Source: Plutella xylostella
Lineage: Eukaryota > Arthropoda > Insecta > Lepidoptera > Plutellidae
Direction: 5' to 3'
DNA: 64,000 nt
NCBI RefSeq assembly: GCF_932276165.1
Contig: NC_064004.1
Location: forward strand, 940,001-1,004,000
Shown here: piece by piece, positions 30,162 to 43,008 of the stretch
Layout: each line of letters starts with the position of its first letter
How positions within the stretch are numbered: the first letter of the stretch is position 1
The notes under the pieces: model-generated
The model's database searches: none
The model's input: only the letters and a program-made list of their open reading frames with translations
Told to the model about the DNA's origin: nothing
Position numbers and translations under genes: made by a program

Positions 30162-32713
30162 ATGACGACGATAAACACAAAGATGTGGGCCGGAGATCCT
30201 AACGTGTGCCGATGCTGCCTGTCCGTGACTGGCGATACGGATCTCACAGCTGAAAATATCATTAATGGACATAAAGAAGTATTTTCAGACATGCTACATC
30301 AATGTTTCGGAGTATATGTAAGTAGGTACCTTCTGAAGACGCAAAGCTATTACTGTGAACGCAATTTTGATCCAAAAGACCATAGTACAATACAGACAAA
30401 CAATAACACAACAGGTTGCTGTCCAGATCATCATAAAGGCACAAGCATCTGCCGTGGACAATAAGGTTATATGTATTGTTTTGTTTCCTTTGCAGCTCTC
30501 CCGTCTCACAGACCTCGGCTGCAGCAGACAGGTCTGCCGGGCGTGTGTGCAGCAGCTTCAGGCGGCTTGTGCCTTCCGGAAGCAAGTTGTGGATGCTGAG
30601 GAGTGCTATATGGCATTCTTTGAGGATAACAGTGGTTTGCAAGGTACCTATATAGTAAGATAAATTATAATCATCATAGTATTAAATTTATTGCACTTTG
30701 CAAGTAACTTTTTTATTAAATGTGGCTACAATTCTACGAACTATAAAAGACCAAACAGAAAACATTAATTACATAAACACTCTTGCCATGTATTTTATAA
30801 CCAGTTGATTTCCATGAAATCTGTAAAAAATATCTTTCCATTCTCACCCACTTTTTGCCAGTGCTATCTTACTCCCAATAAAAGAAAAAAGAGTTTTATA
30901 TAAAAATATTATAATAGATAGATAGATAAAATATCCTTTAGTATAGTATAGTCAATATCACATGTGTGATCATCAACATCACTATACTTCACTTAAAAAC
31001 TAACACATATTATTATGTACAAAAATGGTGTCTTATCGCTTAGTGTGATTATTTCAAGACAACCTAGGGTGGAAGGATATTTATGATCAAAAAAAAAAGT
31101 TGTATCTTTCTTTCTTTCTTTCAAGTTACTAAAGAATCACTTTATGTTTCAGACAAAGAGATAAAGTCTGAAATTGAAGACGATGACTTTTTTGACACAG
31201 AAAATAGATCTGAAAATTTAATGTCAAAGAAGAAAGTGAAGCACAAAATCCATAAGAAGAGAGGAGATAGGAGAACCAGAATGAAAGACAGAGATAGCAC
31301 AGATGACTCAGACACACCTTTGACTGAACTTTCAAGACTTAAATCAGTAGCAGCCCAAAATGAACCATTAGTTCCTGAAGATAAGGACCAATTTTGTGTG
31401 GAATCTTTAGAAGTCAAACATGGTTTTGTGTTTGGCAATAATGATCTCAATGATAATGTGGATAAGACTGAAAATGGTAAGATTTTATTTTAGTTTTTTA
31501 TTAACTACCTACTAATGCATCTAATAAGAATCAAAACTAACTTTTGTAGAAAAAATATGAACTAAACAATTCATTTTAAAAAATTGCTCAGTTTCACAAC
31601 ATAGACAAAGGTTTGTTTATTTATACATATTCATATTATGTTCACCATGTGTAAAATGTGACGATATAAATATTGGTTTACACCTTGGCTCCATGTACAC
31701 TACAACATATTATCTCAACCTGTGTTTCAGATTCGCCCACTATCGCACCAGTATCACCCCCAAAACATATTTCTGAACGGAAAAAAGTAATTCAAACCTG
31801 CAACACAGTGTTAAAGCACACTACAGCCTGCCCCTTTCGGCATCACAAGAGCTGGTTCCAATGTTTCTACTGCCTGGAAGAGTTTAGAGAAATAAAACTT
31901 TTGCGGCAGCACACTTCGCAAACGCACCAAGACATAGACAAGGAATTAAAAAAAATAAAACGGTTCCCGCGCTCTTTGCAAATTGACATTTCCGAACTGA
32001 ATTGCATCGATTGTGTCGACTTAGACGTTAATTTAAACAACATAACCTCTTTGAAAGAGCATTTGATCTCGAGACATAATCTAAAGATTTACACAGAGTG
32101 TATAGCCGACTACAAAGTTGACACTAGTCCGTACACATGCCATATATGCAAACTAGAATTTCATGTATTCAGAAGTCTGACTACTCATTTAAATGAGCAC
32201 TACGCAAATTGCATTTGCGATGTTTGCGGAAAATCGTTCATAAACTCCAAGCGATTGAAAGTTCACAAGCGGACACACGAAAGCGGCGTGTTTCCATGCA
32301 ACCTCTGCGGGAAGGTTTTAAAAACGAAAACGTCAAAAGCGAATCACATGGAAACACATTCTAAACGCATCTTGAAGTGTCAGATTTGTTCGCAACCGAT
32401 GAAACACTACAACGATCGGGTAAAGCATATGTCAGATGTACATAACATAACGCATAAATTCAAGTGTCCTGTTTGCCCGAAAGAATATAACATAAGGCAT
32501 TATCTGGCGACGCATATGAGACAGACACATGGGAATAAGAATAAAAAGTGCGCTGAATGCGGAATGGCGTTTATCACTAACCATAGCCTGAAGAAGCACA
32601 TGTTGAAGCATAGTGGTGAGAAACCGTACGAGTGCAATGTTTGCAGGAAAGCATACGCGCGGAGCTATACTTTGAAAGAACACATGCGTTCACATGAGAA
32701 TGAAGGATTTTAG
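30162..32713 (+). CDS. Gene F: ZAD-C2H2 zinc-finger protein, four exons
   Basis: A probable nuclear DNA-binding protein. The exons are 30162-30317, 30496-30643, 31126-31476 and 31731-32713, phases in agreement, 545 residues. Exon 1 has NVCRCCLSV and exon 2 QVCRACVQQ, the two zinc pairs of a ZAD. Exon 3 is a charged linker (EIEDDDFFDTENRS; KKKVKHKIHKKRGDRRTR). A second in-phase acceptor exists at 31152 (TTTATGTTTCAG), which would drop nine residues; the (TTTC)n tract favours 31126. Exon 4 has nine fingers, the second one long-looped. It aligns with gene A, including ICDVCGKSFINSKRLKVHKR, but stops after the finger that is penultimate in A, so it lacks the terminal FVQ finger found in A-E. It is the only plus-strand member of the cluster. 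Confidence 0.87.
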
Positions 32714-34270
32714 GCGTTCGTTTTTTTTTAAATGTATATTATCTACTTACATGGTTATTTTTTTAATTATTTATTATCCTTCTTCAACTCTGTATATTTT
32801 TATTATGAAAGCTGATGCTGCTGCTGAAAAAAAGATGCTTCCCCATACTTACAAAAATTGGTTGTTTACGTGACACTGAGTATGGGGAGTAGATATTTTT
32901 TTCGGGAAAATCCCAAGGTCATCATAACAAAAGTTGTTCACAATGAAAAGCTCTGTAACATACTTCCGGATGTGCACCTATGAAAGACTCACCCTGTATA
33001 GAATATAACATAGAATAAGAAAAAGTTCATGTACTCAGTGCCATGTATAATAATTACTGTATCTGAAACCAAGGTATTAACTTCTATGTCAATCAACTTT
33101 TTTATGGTGCAATAAACGATTAACCATTGGTTATTTATTACCTATTTATTTATCTAGCTTATTGATATCCCAGCGACTTCGCTTCGCCTTATTATTATTA
33201 TTATTTAACTATTTATTGTACAAATATTACAAATAAAAGTACAAAAGGTAGACTTAATGTTAAAAGTATTTTCTGCCAGTCGACCCGCAGGAGGTAACAG
33301 GAAAAAAATTTTTTTTTGGTCAATAGAAATTATAACCATGAGACCAAACTTCTTAATTTACATACCTAGTAATACCTACCTAACTATATAGTATCTAAAA
33401 TGTGAAAATTGTATACCTAATACTAGACGTAAAGGTAGTATCTACTAAGGGCCAAGGGTAGGTTATTCATAGATCATAGCTGATCGAGCAGTGAATATCG
33501 ACTAAAATTTACCTATAATATATTATAATATGGTGTGAAACTAGTGCAGCGCCTATACCGCTAGGTGGCGACTCTCCCGCACCATATCCGCACCACACAA
33601 ACTAGCATTGACTCGCGCTATTCTAACGGAGTTAAAACTTTCTCCCCACACTGAAAAAAAAAACCAATGTAAAATAACGACAGTTTCTAGCTGAGTCCTA
33701 ATGCTACATTTGAGGGGTCAGGTTTTTATTCTCCAGACTGTAGTTACTTTAATACATAGGTACTATAAAATATGATCATGAAAAATCTTACCCTGGTGGT
33801 TCATTGCAACATAATTTTCGGCATAGAGAAAATAAACTACCGATTTTCGGTTTGGAACAGTTTGGAACATAGAACAACGCGGACTCGGGTGTACCCTCGG
33901 GAAGCGTCATAGCGATCTTTCTTGATACAAAAAAGTCTGCCAAATTTTGCGGGAAGAAATTTTACCGTTTACCATGATTATGTCTCATGGGACATATCAT
34001 TATGAGTTTTAATTCCCAGCAATAAGAGTTACGTGAAGTGACATTTAATAATGAACACAGTGTCTTCATTTTTCTTGCCAATGGATGTAACAATTATCGA
34101 TAAGTGTTATCGATGAATTCGAGAACATAGGTTAGAAATACTAATTTCAAATTAATTAGGTATAGTTAAATTTAATTAGGAATGATTAATAAACGATGTC
34201 ACCCGCTTTTCGCTGTACATTTATACTCACGTGATAGGTCGCGAGCCGTATCGCTGTTTTTGAATGAGTA
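32714..34270. other. Interval between gene F and the transposon nest
   Basis: Gene F could end at an AATAAA at about 33111 (TGCAATAAACG). 33205-33290 is a LINE-tail fragment. 33540-33660 contains GCGCCTATACCGCTAGGTGG. ATAGAACAACGCGGACTCGG at about 33872 repeats text at 28054. 34225-34285 (ACTCACGTGATAGGTCGCGA to AGTACAATGCACT) matches 9998-10053 in gene B territory. No exon was found. Confidence 0.4.
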
Positions 34271-34877
34271 CAATGCACTGAAGTTGTCGAGTAAGTGGGC
34301 AACCCGACGGTCAGATGCTTTCAAGCCGCCCCTTCGGACGGCCTCTGACTAGGCTTAACGACTGCTGCCGAAGCAGCAACCGGGACGGACCACGGCTTAA
34401 CGTCCCGTCCGAAGCTCGGGGACCACCACCATTCTCCCGAGGGCCACCACCAGACTCCTGGCGGCCACCACCAGCCTCCAGACGGCCGCGCCATCCTCAG
34501 AGGTCATCCAGAGCGGATCGGCGGCAGCAGATGTTTTTCAGGCCTCCACTAAGAAATTACATAGGAAACCCACCTATGCTCAGGCAGCTAGTAGAATAGT
34601 AGGTAATAAGCAGTTACCTAAGATGTCACCCACTTCCTTGACAAGGCTTACTACAAGTAGTAGCAATTCAAGCGAGGATTACAGCACAATTGTATATTCC
34701 GATAGGCTTGGCAAGGATTTCGGGCACATGTTGGGTAATCATGTAAATGGAAAAGTTGTTAATTATTGTTACCCAGAACTTACATTCGGACAAATAGTTG
34801 AATTGATTTCAGAGAGGTCACACACTGACAAAACAACTATATTTATTATGGTGGGAAATAGTTTAGGGGTGTCAAAG

Positions 34878-35448
34878 TGTGACGCACCCCTTCGATCTAG
34901 CACGTCACATTAAAATCGTTTGTAGAAATCGTTTGCGAAAATCATTTGTGAAAATCGTTTGTGAAGCTGATCGAAGAGCAAGCAGGGATTCTTCTTTCTT
35001 CCTATTGTAGGGCAGGGCAGGTGCTTGAAATGAGAAGGCTTTTTTCTTCTATTATTTGGAGGCTTCTTTGCTTCTTGGAGGCTGCGAGTGGAATGAACGA
35101 GGCGGCCCGGACCGCCTATATTTAAATGCGCTCTCCGCCGCGCGGGCGGTGGGAGGCGGGGCAAGAAATGCGTCGACCAATCAGAGCGCTTTGCACCATA
35201 AGCGCCCTCATTGGTACTATCTACTATCTATTATCGCGCCTAACAAGCCTCATAGTTTATTTATTAATAAACAACTTATACTAGGTATATTTACAAACTA
35301 TTACCTAACATTATACCTAACTAAAAACAATAACTAACTATATTAGATCTCTACCTACCTATAGACATAACCAAATAAACTTTATTAAACTTGAACAATT
35401 CAAACTATAAACAATTAAATAATCAACAAATCTAAACAGTCTTGAACA
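34878..35448 (-). repeat. BEL 3' LTR
   Basis: 571 bp, TG...CA on either strand. It includes CTAACTAA where the partner has lost four bases, and an A at about 34944 where the partner has G. Confidence 0.92.
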
Positions 35449-35488
35449 TCTCTCCCGCCGCAGCTCTTGTAGCTGGAATCTTGCGTGT

Positions 35489-38400
35489 TCAAGTGTTGAC
35501 TGGCAGGATGACCAATTTCTTCGTAGGCCGCCGGAGTACCCCTCTGTTGGTGCGCACGTCGACTGCTCGCACCTCGCCGTCTGGACCGGGGTAGGTAGAC
35601 ACGACGACTCCGCGTGGCCAGCAGTTCCGTGGTAGAGTCCCGTCCGCGATGAGCACGAGGTCGTCCTTCTTGATGGCCCCGTTGGTGGCTCGGGGCTCCC
35701 GCCGGTGTTGCAGCTCCGGTAGGTATTCTCGTACCCAGCGCGCCCAGAACATGTCTGCCAGGCGTTGACTCTTCCTCCAGTCCTTGCGGCCGGCCTCGTC
35801 GTCCTCGGTGAAGGCTCCCGGCAGCGGCACTCGTGACGGCGCGCCCAGCAGGAAGTGGTTCGGCGTGAGGGCTTCCTCGTCGTCTGCAGAGGTCGACACG
35901 TGGGTGAGTGGCCGACTGTTGATGGTGTGCTCCGCCTCGACCAGTAGTGTAGCGAGGACCTCTTCTTTCGGCGCGCGCTCGTGCAGTGTGACTTGTAGCG
36001 CGTTCTTGACGCTCCGCACCAGCCGTTCCCACGCGCCTCCCATGAATGGCGCGCTCGGAGGGATGTACCGCCACTGGATGAAGCGCACCGACGCCTCCTC
36101 CTCCATGGCCGCCAGCGCTGCTTTCTTCAACTCGACGTCGGCGCCCCGCAGGTTGGTCCCGTTGTCGGAGTGAAGCTCGGAGGGACAGTTGCGCCGCGCG
36201 ATGAACCGTCGAAGCGCCATGATAGCCGAGTCCGTGCTCAGGCTGCCGGCGACCTCGAGGTGTACTGCTCGAGTGGTGAGGCACGTAAACAGCACGCCGT
36301 ACCTCTTCTGCTTCGTACGACCCACAGTGACCATGAGAGGGCCAAAGTAGTCGAGTCCGGTGTAGGTGAACGGCCTCTGATGATGCGCGAGCCGTGTATG
36401 TGGATGGTTGCCCGTCGACGGCTGCGCAGGTGTGGCCTTCCGTATGCGGCAGGCCAGGCATTGCTTCACTTCGCTGCGCACGGCGTGTCGTAGTCTCAGC
36501 ACCCAGTAGTGTTGCCGGACTTCATTCGCAGTTGTCTCGAACCCGCCGTGGTGAAGCTGTTTGTGTACCCAAGCGATGTACAGTCGGGTCCACCGATGAT
36601 TGCCGTCGAGTACTGCCGGTTCACGTTGCGATGGGGTGATGTCGGCGGCAGTCGCTATTCTTGAACGTAGTCTGATGATCTTCTCTTCGTCGAGTATGAC
36701 TGATAAGTTGTGCAGTCGACTCGTAGTAGGTATAGCGACGCTTTTCTGTAGCGCAGCTATTTCTTCAGCGAAGTTTTCTTGTTGTTGCGAGCGTAGCCAC
36801 AGTTGACGCGCGCAGTGCATGTGCCGAGCGCTGAGAAGTAGGTACTTCCACACAGCTGTCTTCACGGCGGGCGTAGCGGCCCGCGTAGCTGTTCTCGGCG
36901 TAGTACTTGTCCACGCAGGGTCGGCCTCTTCATTCTTCTCAGTGCGCTTATGCAGCACTGTTTGTTTCTTCGCACGTAGTAGCTCGATGAATTGTAGTAC
37001 CCGTGCCGTCGCTCGAATAACTCGCATGAAGTTACTGAAGCGAGTTATGTCTGGCAGGGCCTCAGACAAGCGTGTGGCGGCGACAGTGACGAGTGTTCGC
37101 TCTTCCCCCGTATCTTCTTCGACGATCTTCTCTTCTCGCGGCCAGTGCTCCTCCGGTAGGTATAGGAAGGCGGGGCCGCGGTACCACCGGTGACTCGAGT
37201 TGAAGTCCGGGGGCGTGTCGCGTGTCGCGTCGTCGGCTGTGTTCTCCTTTGTAGGTACCCAGCGCCACTCCTTTGTTTTCGTAGTGTCGCTTATCTCGGC
37301 TACGCGGTGTGCTACGAACGGCTTGTAGGTACGTGGGCCATTTCGTAGCCACGTGAGTACTGTTCTTGAGTCCGACCAGTACACTCGACGACTCGGCTTC
37401 AAGTCGTGTTCTTCGATGGCGGCTTGTGCGAGGCGGCATCCCAGCACGGCCGCTTGCAGTTCGAGTCGCGGGATGGAGACCACCTTGTTGAGCTGTGCGA
37501 CTCTTGCTTTTCCGCTGACGAGTGACAGGTGTGTGTTTCCCTCTTGATCGACGACCCTCCAGTAGACGACAGCAGCATATGCAGACGAACTTGCGTCGAC
37601 GAAGATGTGGAGCTCGCGAGTGGCCGCGCCGCTGTATGAGGCGTAGCAGCGCGGCACGGCGAGGCGCGGCAGCTGTTGCGCGTGCTCGATCCAGCTCCTC
37701 CATGCTCGTGCTTCGTTGTCTTCGAGTTGCGCGTCCCAGTCGATGCCGGAGCGCCAGACGTCCTGCAGGATGCGCTTCGCTTGCACGGTGACCGGCGTGG
37801 CGAGTCCGAGCGGGTCGTAGATCGACATGACTGTCCGCAGCGCTTCTCTCTTCGTAGGTGTGCGCTCGCCGCTCAGTATTGCCTCGGGGATGCGATGTTT
37901 GTTCAAGTTGAAGGAGAGTGTGTCGTCCTCCGGGTGCCACACCATGCCCAGCAGCTTCCCCGGGTCCAGTTGCAGCAGTCTAGGGTCTTCAGCTTCAGAT
38001 TGCGACAGCTGAGCGAGCACGATGCGGCTGTTCGACGTCCACTTCTGCAGGTCGTAGTTCGCGAAGTGATGTATCTTGTTGACTTCAGTGGAGATGCGCA
38101 CCGCCTCTTCTTCTGTTTCGTAGCTCGCCAGGTAGTCGTCCACGTAGTGATTTCTCACCACGGCCTCGGCCGCCTCCGGGTAGATGTCCTTGTAGCGCTC
38201 GGCGTTGCTATTTTTCACGTAAATAGCCGTACACGGTGATGAAGTCGCACCGAATATAACGCTCTTCATGCGATACTCGGTAGGCGGGCCGGCGCGTCGA
38301 TCTCCCCTCCATAGGAAGCGCTGCATGTCGCGATCTTCTTCTCGGATGTGAACGCGCATGAACATATCTTTTATGTCCGCGCTCACCGCCACTGCATGTT

Positions 38401-39560
38401 GCCGGAACCGCATGAGGACCCCCGGGAGTGACTGCAGGAGGTCTGGGCCGGGCAGCAGCATGTCGTTGAGACTTGTCCCTCTCGTTCGAGCGGCGGCGTC
38501 GTGGACGATCCTCAGTTTCTCCGGCTTCTGAGGGTTGATGACAGCGAAGTGAGGCAGGTACCAGATCTTCTCGTTCTTCTCACGCGGCGCCTCCTCAGCG
38601 TAGCCGCTGTCGAGCAGCACCTGCATCTGTGCGTTGTACCGCGTCTTCATAGCTTCGTTCTTGTCCAGCTTCCTCTCGAGCAACTCGAGTCGTTTCATTG
38701 TACTCGAGTAGTTGTCTGGTGGCCGAGGGTCGTCTTCTTTCCACAGGAGGCATGTTTCATAGCCTCCCGCCGGTAGCGCGCGCGTGTTTTCTTCTAGCTG
38801 CGTAAGCGCGCGTCGCTCGGCCTCTGTGTATGATTTCTTCTTGTCGACGCACAGCGACTCGAGTGCGAAGTGGTCCCGCATCATTTTTTCCATTGTCTCT
38901 TCTTGAAGCGGCTGCACTGTGAGGTGGTGCACGCGCTGCACTGCCGGCTGTCGGTACTGCACGCCGTGTAGCACCCACCCGAGCGTCGTGAGTGACGCCA
39001 CAGGTTGTCCGCGCGCGCCCGACTTGAAAGCGTGCGTGAGCAGCAACTCCCAGTTATCTTGCCCGAGCAGGATGGTGGCGGCGCCTCGCTCGTAGAGGAT
39101 GTCTTCTTTGATGTCCTGCAGGTGTGGGCAGCTCTCGATGATCCCCGCAGGCACCGTCTGAGGCGAGACACCGATGTCCGGCACTGTGCGCGCGCAGATG
39201 TCGACTTCGCTCGTGTTGCGCCCGCAGATCTTCAAGTTGACTCGGCGCGACTCACTGGCGTCGATCTTCATGCCCGACACCCCTTCTATGTAAAAGGGTG
39301 ACGGCGGTCCCGTCGCTCCGATCTGCTGCGCGACTGCTGACTCGATGAGTGTGCACGTCGACCCGTCGTCTAGTAGCGCGTAGGTGTCGAGCGACCCCTT
39401 TGGCCCGGTGACTCGTACTTGTAGTATCTTCAGGAGCCCCGGTGTACTTCTTTCTTCTCGCGCTGTTGTTACTGCTTCAGATTCTTGCGATTGGACGACT
39501 TGCGTACTGGCGGTCGATGCGTAGGTACCGCCATGCAGCAGCGGATGGTGCATGTAGGTA
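35489..39560 (-). CDS. BEL/Pao Pol polyprotein part, open
   Basis: An open frame of about 1,355 residues holds, in order: an aspartic protease with LLDDGSTCTLIES; a reverse transcriptase with SADIKDMFMRV, FGATSSP and the YVDD box in RNHYVDDYLAS; an RNase H region starting at LHIFVDASSSAYA; an integrase zinc-binding H2C2 (HKQLHHGG...CLACRI); an integrase core with GLDYFGP, HSDNGTNL and MGGAWERLV; and a C-terminal DUF5641-like domain (ADMFWARWVREYLPEL, LVLIADG). It is continuous with gag in the element: the frame runs through the Gypsy target site (GCTY then MHHPLLHG). Pol itself is intact, while gag upstream is frameshifted, so this copy probably cannot make Gag-Pol. Confidence 0.93.
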
Positions 39561-40294
39561 TGTAGTGCCCTATGGCCTACCTATTTAATTTATTAAAATA
39601 CCTACCAATCATACCTAATAATTTATCTTTTGCATGAACTTAAATTCAAAATAATTTTATTACTTACATGTATAAAATATAAAAATACCTATTTACAATA
39701 TCTACAGTTTAATATCATTGTTGTAAATCATAAAGTAGTAAATAAACGTAAAAATAACTTATACCTATTCTAAATTGTAAATTTCAATAAAGCATATATA
39801 TATTAGTAATGTATAAAAGTAAAAATAATCATAATATAGTAAACATTAAAATAAGTGACAAACAGACAGACAAGACTAAACGTATTTTATATAGATAATT
39901 CTGTCGAGTCGTGTGCCGGCCAGCGGTAGCGCATGCGGTGACGTAGAATCCTTATCGCAGATCTACGCGCGAGCGAGATCGCATGATATTGTTAATATAC
40001 TCGCACGCGGCTACCTGAGCCGGCCCGCGGCCGGCAGTCCGCTTTCGCACTCCGCCGCTTCGATTATTTTATTTGCCAATTATTTGCTTGCGTCGAGAAT
40101 ACCTACTCCGCTTATTCTTAAATCTATTGTATGTGCTATCCTTTCTAAGCTATCTCTTCTACTATACTTTCTACTCCTTCTTGCTTCTTTCTAAAAGACT
40201 TTTGTGTGTGTGTACTTTGTGTAATAAACTTTACCTTCGTTATTGTGCACTTGGGACTTTTAATTATTGCTTCCTGCCTACACACGCCACTATA
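39561..40294 (+). repeat. Gypsy 5' LTR
   Basis: It starts TGTAGTGCCCTATGG and ends ACACACGCCACTATA; the outer 7 bp form an imperfect inverted repeat. The short open frame inside is repeated in the 3' LTR and is not a gene. Confidence 0.93.
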
Positions 40295-40324
40295 TTGGTG
40301 ACCCCGTAAAAGGACACTTTGAAG

Positions 40325-41158
40325 ATGGCTCAAGAAAAAGCATCGACATCATCGTCAGCGGAGACCTTCCGAGTTGGCGTGAGAATTCCGCCCTTCTACC
40401 CGGAGAAGCCAGGGCTGTGGTTCAGCCAGATGGAGGCGCAGTTCACCCTGGCCAACATCAAGACCGATGAGACGAAATACTTTTACGTCGTCGGCAACCT
40501 GGATGCCCAATACGCCGCGGAGGTAGAGGACATAATTTCCTACCCTCCGGACGCGGACAAATACGAAAAGCTCAAAACTGAGCTCATCAAGAGGCTGTCG
40601 GCGTCACGCGAGAAGAAGGTGAAGCAGCTTCTCATGCACGAGGAGCTCGGAGACCGGAAGCCCTCGCAATTCTACCGGCACCTGAAGGACCTGGCCGGCC
40701 CCGGAGTACCTGACGAGTTCCTGCGGACCATCTGGACGAGCCGCCTGCCCAGCTCCACTCAGGCCATCATCGCATCCCAATCCAAGACGGACCTGACTGA
40801 GCTGGCCGAGTTAGCTGACAGGATCCACGACGTCGTCGGTACCCAGGTCGGAGCTACAGCCGCAGTCACGTCTACAGCAGCTGCCCCAGGTACGTCGGGT
40901 GGCGCCGGGAGCTCGGAGATCGCCGCCCTCACCAGGCAGATGGAGAAGCTGGCGGACAAGGTGGACCGAATGTCCCGCCCCCGGGAACGCTCCAGCAGCC
41001 GCACGCGTCACGGTCGCCGATCCAGCTCCACCCGCTCATCATCTGCATACCGACGGTACCCACAGTGCTGGTACCACCAGAACTTCGGCGAGCGGGCGAA
41101 ACGGTGCGTGAAGCCGTGCGACTACCCACAGGCGGGAAATGCTCGGGGCAATCAGTAA
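40325..41158 (+). CDS. Gypsy/CsRn1 Gag
   Basis: This frame starts at ATGGCTCAAG, 30 bp past the LTR, and is 277 residues long. It has a capsid-like helical part (PGLWFSQMEAQFTLANIKTD, PSQFYRHLKDLAGP) and a basic Ser/Arg region (RSSSRTRHGRRSSS). It ends in CWYHQNFGERAKRCVKPC, the CHCC motif that marks CsRn1-type Gag in place of a CCHC knuckle. Pol follows in the -1 frame with an overlap, so frameshift expression is likely. Confidence 0.88.
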   Translation: MAQEKASTSSSAETFRVGVRIPPFYPEKPGLWFSQMEAQFTLANIKTDETKYFYVVGNLDAQYAAEVEDIISYPPDADKYEKLKTELIKRLSASREKKVKQLLMHEELGDRKPSQFYRHLKDLAGPGVPDEFLRTIWTSRLPSSTQAIIASQSKTDLTELAELADRIHDVVGTQVGATAAVTSTAAAPGTSGGAGSSEIAALTRQMEKLADKVDRMSRPRERSSSRTRHGRRSSSTRSSSAYRRYPQCWYHQNFGERAKRCVKPCDYPQAGNARGNQ

Positions 41159-42032
41159 TGGCGACTGATGATTGTCCGAGTGCGGGTCGCCTGTTCATCA
41201 CCGATCAACGGTCGAAGGTGCAGTTCCTGGTCGACACTGGTAGCGACCTCTGTGTCTATCCCCGATCGGCAATAGCGCGACATTTGGACAAAACTAATTA
41301 CGAGTTGTGTGCGGCGAATGGTACTTCAATTAAAACGTACGGGTTCATAAATGTTGTTCTAAACCTAGGCTTACGCCGCGACTTTGCTTGGCGATTTATT
41401 GTTGCTGATGTAACAAAGGCGATAATAGGCGTGGATTTTTTATGCTTTTATAATTTGGTTGTTGATTGCAGGAACAAACGCCTCATCGATAACAATACTA
41501 GCCTCACCACCCCGGCTTCGCCTGCCCGTCGTACTGATGACATCTCATCGGTTAAAGTAAGTCTCGGTAATTCCGCATATACACACATACTTCGCGAATT
41601 TCCAGACATCACTCGTCCTCATGGCACACACCGCACTCCTAAACATAACACTGTACACCACATCCGCACCACACCTGGGCCACCAGTATCAGGTTCACCC
41701 CGTAGGTTGGCCCCTGACAAATAAAAAATTGCCAAGGCCGAATTCGAGGCCATGTTGCAAGCTGGCACCTGTAGACCATCAGAGTCGCCCTGGTCTTCAC
41801 CACTCCACCTCGCGCCGAAGAAGGACGACGGTTGGCGCCAAGGGCGTACCCAGGATTTCAGCTAGGGAGGGGCAGCTCATACCTGTTTCAAGATGATGGT
41901 CGGTCGGGTACATTCAAACAAATAAAAACCGGCCAAGTGTGAGGACTCGCGCACTGAGGGTTCCGTACAAAGATAAGCTCTCTCAAAAATCAAACTTAGG
42001 CAGTTGAAATTATTTTTGCCATACATCGATAT

Positions 42033-42118
42033 TGTTGTGTTGTGTGTGCTGACCGAGTGTTGTGGCGCTCCTTGGGAGAGGCCTTTGTCCAGCAGTGGAT
42101 GATTATTGGCTGATGATG
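42033..42118 (+). mobile_element. 86-bp RTE LINE tail with 12-bp target duplication
   Basis: ATACATCGATAT lies on both sides (42021-42032 and 42119-42130). The insert is the extreme RTE 3' end (TGGCGCTCCTTGGGAGAGGC, CAGCAGTGGATGATTATTGG) with a (GAT)n tail. A clean example of extreme 5' truncation. Confidence 0.85.
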
Positions 42119-42145
42119 ATACATCGATATAATTATGTCATGGTC

Positions 42146-43008
42146 AATAGGGAATATGCATGTGATTCAAATAAAGGTCAAATATTATTTTTAATAAACT
42201 TAGGGCCACTTGCACAAGCATACTAAATCTAGATTTAGCGTCAAATATCGATTTAAGAAACGTCAATCCATACAAAGTTATGGTTTAAATCGAGATTTAA
42301 CACTAAGTCTTGATTTAATATGTTTTTGCAAGTCGCCCTTAGTTATTTCAAAATTATGCATCTATCAATATTTTTTATTATAATTCTTAGTAAACTTCGG
42401 TAACTTTATATCTTTGAAAACGTGACGCATTTTCTTAGAGCGGATGTGACGTAAAATTTGTCGATATGTCAAGCTCACAATAAATAAATAAATAAATAAA
42501 TAATAAATATGTGGGGACATCTCACACACGGCCATCCGACCCCAAGCTAGGTAGAACCTGTGTTATGGGTGTCGGACAGCTGATATATCTACACAAATAC
42601 ATAGATAGATAGATACTAAATATAAATATCAACACCCAAGACCCGAGAACAAATATCTGTGTTTAAACAAATATCTGCCCCAGCCGGGAATCGAACCCGG
42701 GACCTTCGGCTCAGTAGTCAGGGTCACTAACCACTACGCCATTCGGTCGTCACAATAAACTATGCCCATAGAACTGAGCGGCGCGACTGGCGAGAATCAT
42801 TATTCTGAGCCGTGAAACGAAAGTGTGACGTCACACCCAGCGCGTAGAAATGACGGACATTTACACTGGTCGTGATGTTTGTAATTTTTTAATATTTATT
42901 TTTATGCCTTAAATTACTTGTTTTGACGTTGATTATTTTTTTACGATAATATAGCGATGTAAAACTATCTAATAATAATATAAAAAAGACATGCATATTC
43001 CCTATTCT
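42146..43008. repeat. Fold-back element (AATAGGGAATATGCATG ends)
   Basis: CAATAGGGAATATGCATGTG faces ACATGCATATTCCCTATTC. It contains a smaller fold-back (42202-42343, ends AGGGCCACTTGCACAAGC and GCAAGTCGCCCT) and a SINE. No coding frame. Confidence 0.55.
42505..42752 (-). repeat. SINE family A, innermost layer of the nest
   Basis: The minus-strand head (GACCGAATGGCGTAGTGG, GGTCCCGGGTTCGATTCCC) is at the right. The tail is an (AATA)n run at 42483-42505. CACAATAAA occurs on both sides as a target duplication. Confidence 0.88.

Noticed and set aside
35449..35488. Envelope-type third frame in the BEL or Gypsy element
   Set aside because: Only about 40 bp separate BEL pol from its LTR and about 20 bp separate Gypsy pol from its LTR; there is no room for one.
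35415..36461. 348-residue open frame on the minus strand
   Set aside because: It overlaps the BEL pol integrase region in another frame and has no domain text; GC-rich coding DNA gives such shadows.
37062..38239. Several long frames on both strands over BEL pol
   Set aside because: They are out-of-frame readings of the same GC-rich pol sequence, with Arg/Ser-rich composition and no motifs.
39913..40194. 93-residue frame, repeated at 46734-47015
   Set aside because: It lies wholly in the Gypsy LTRs and is identical in both; it is not a gene.
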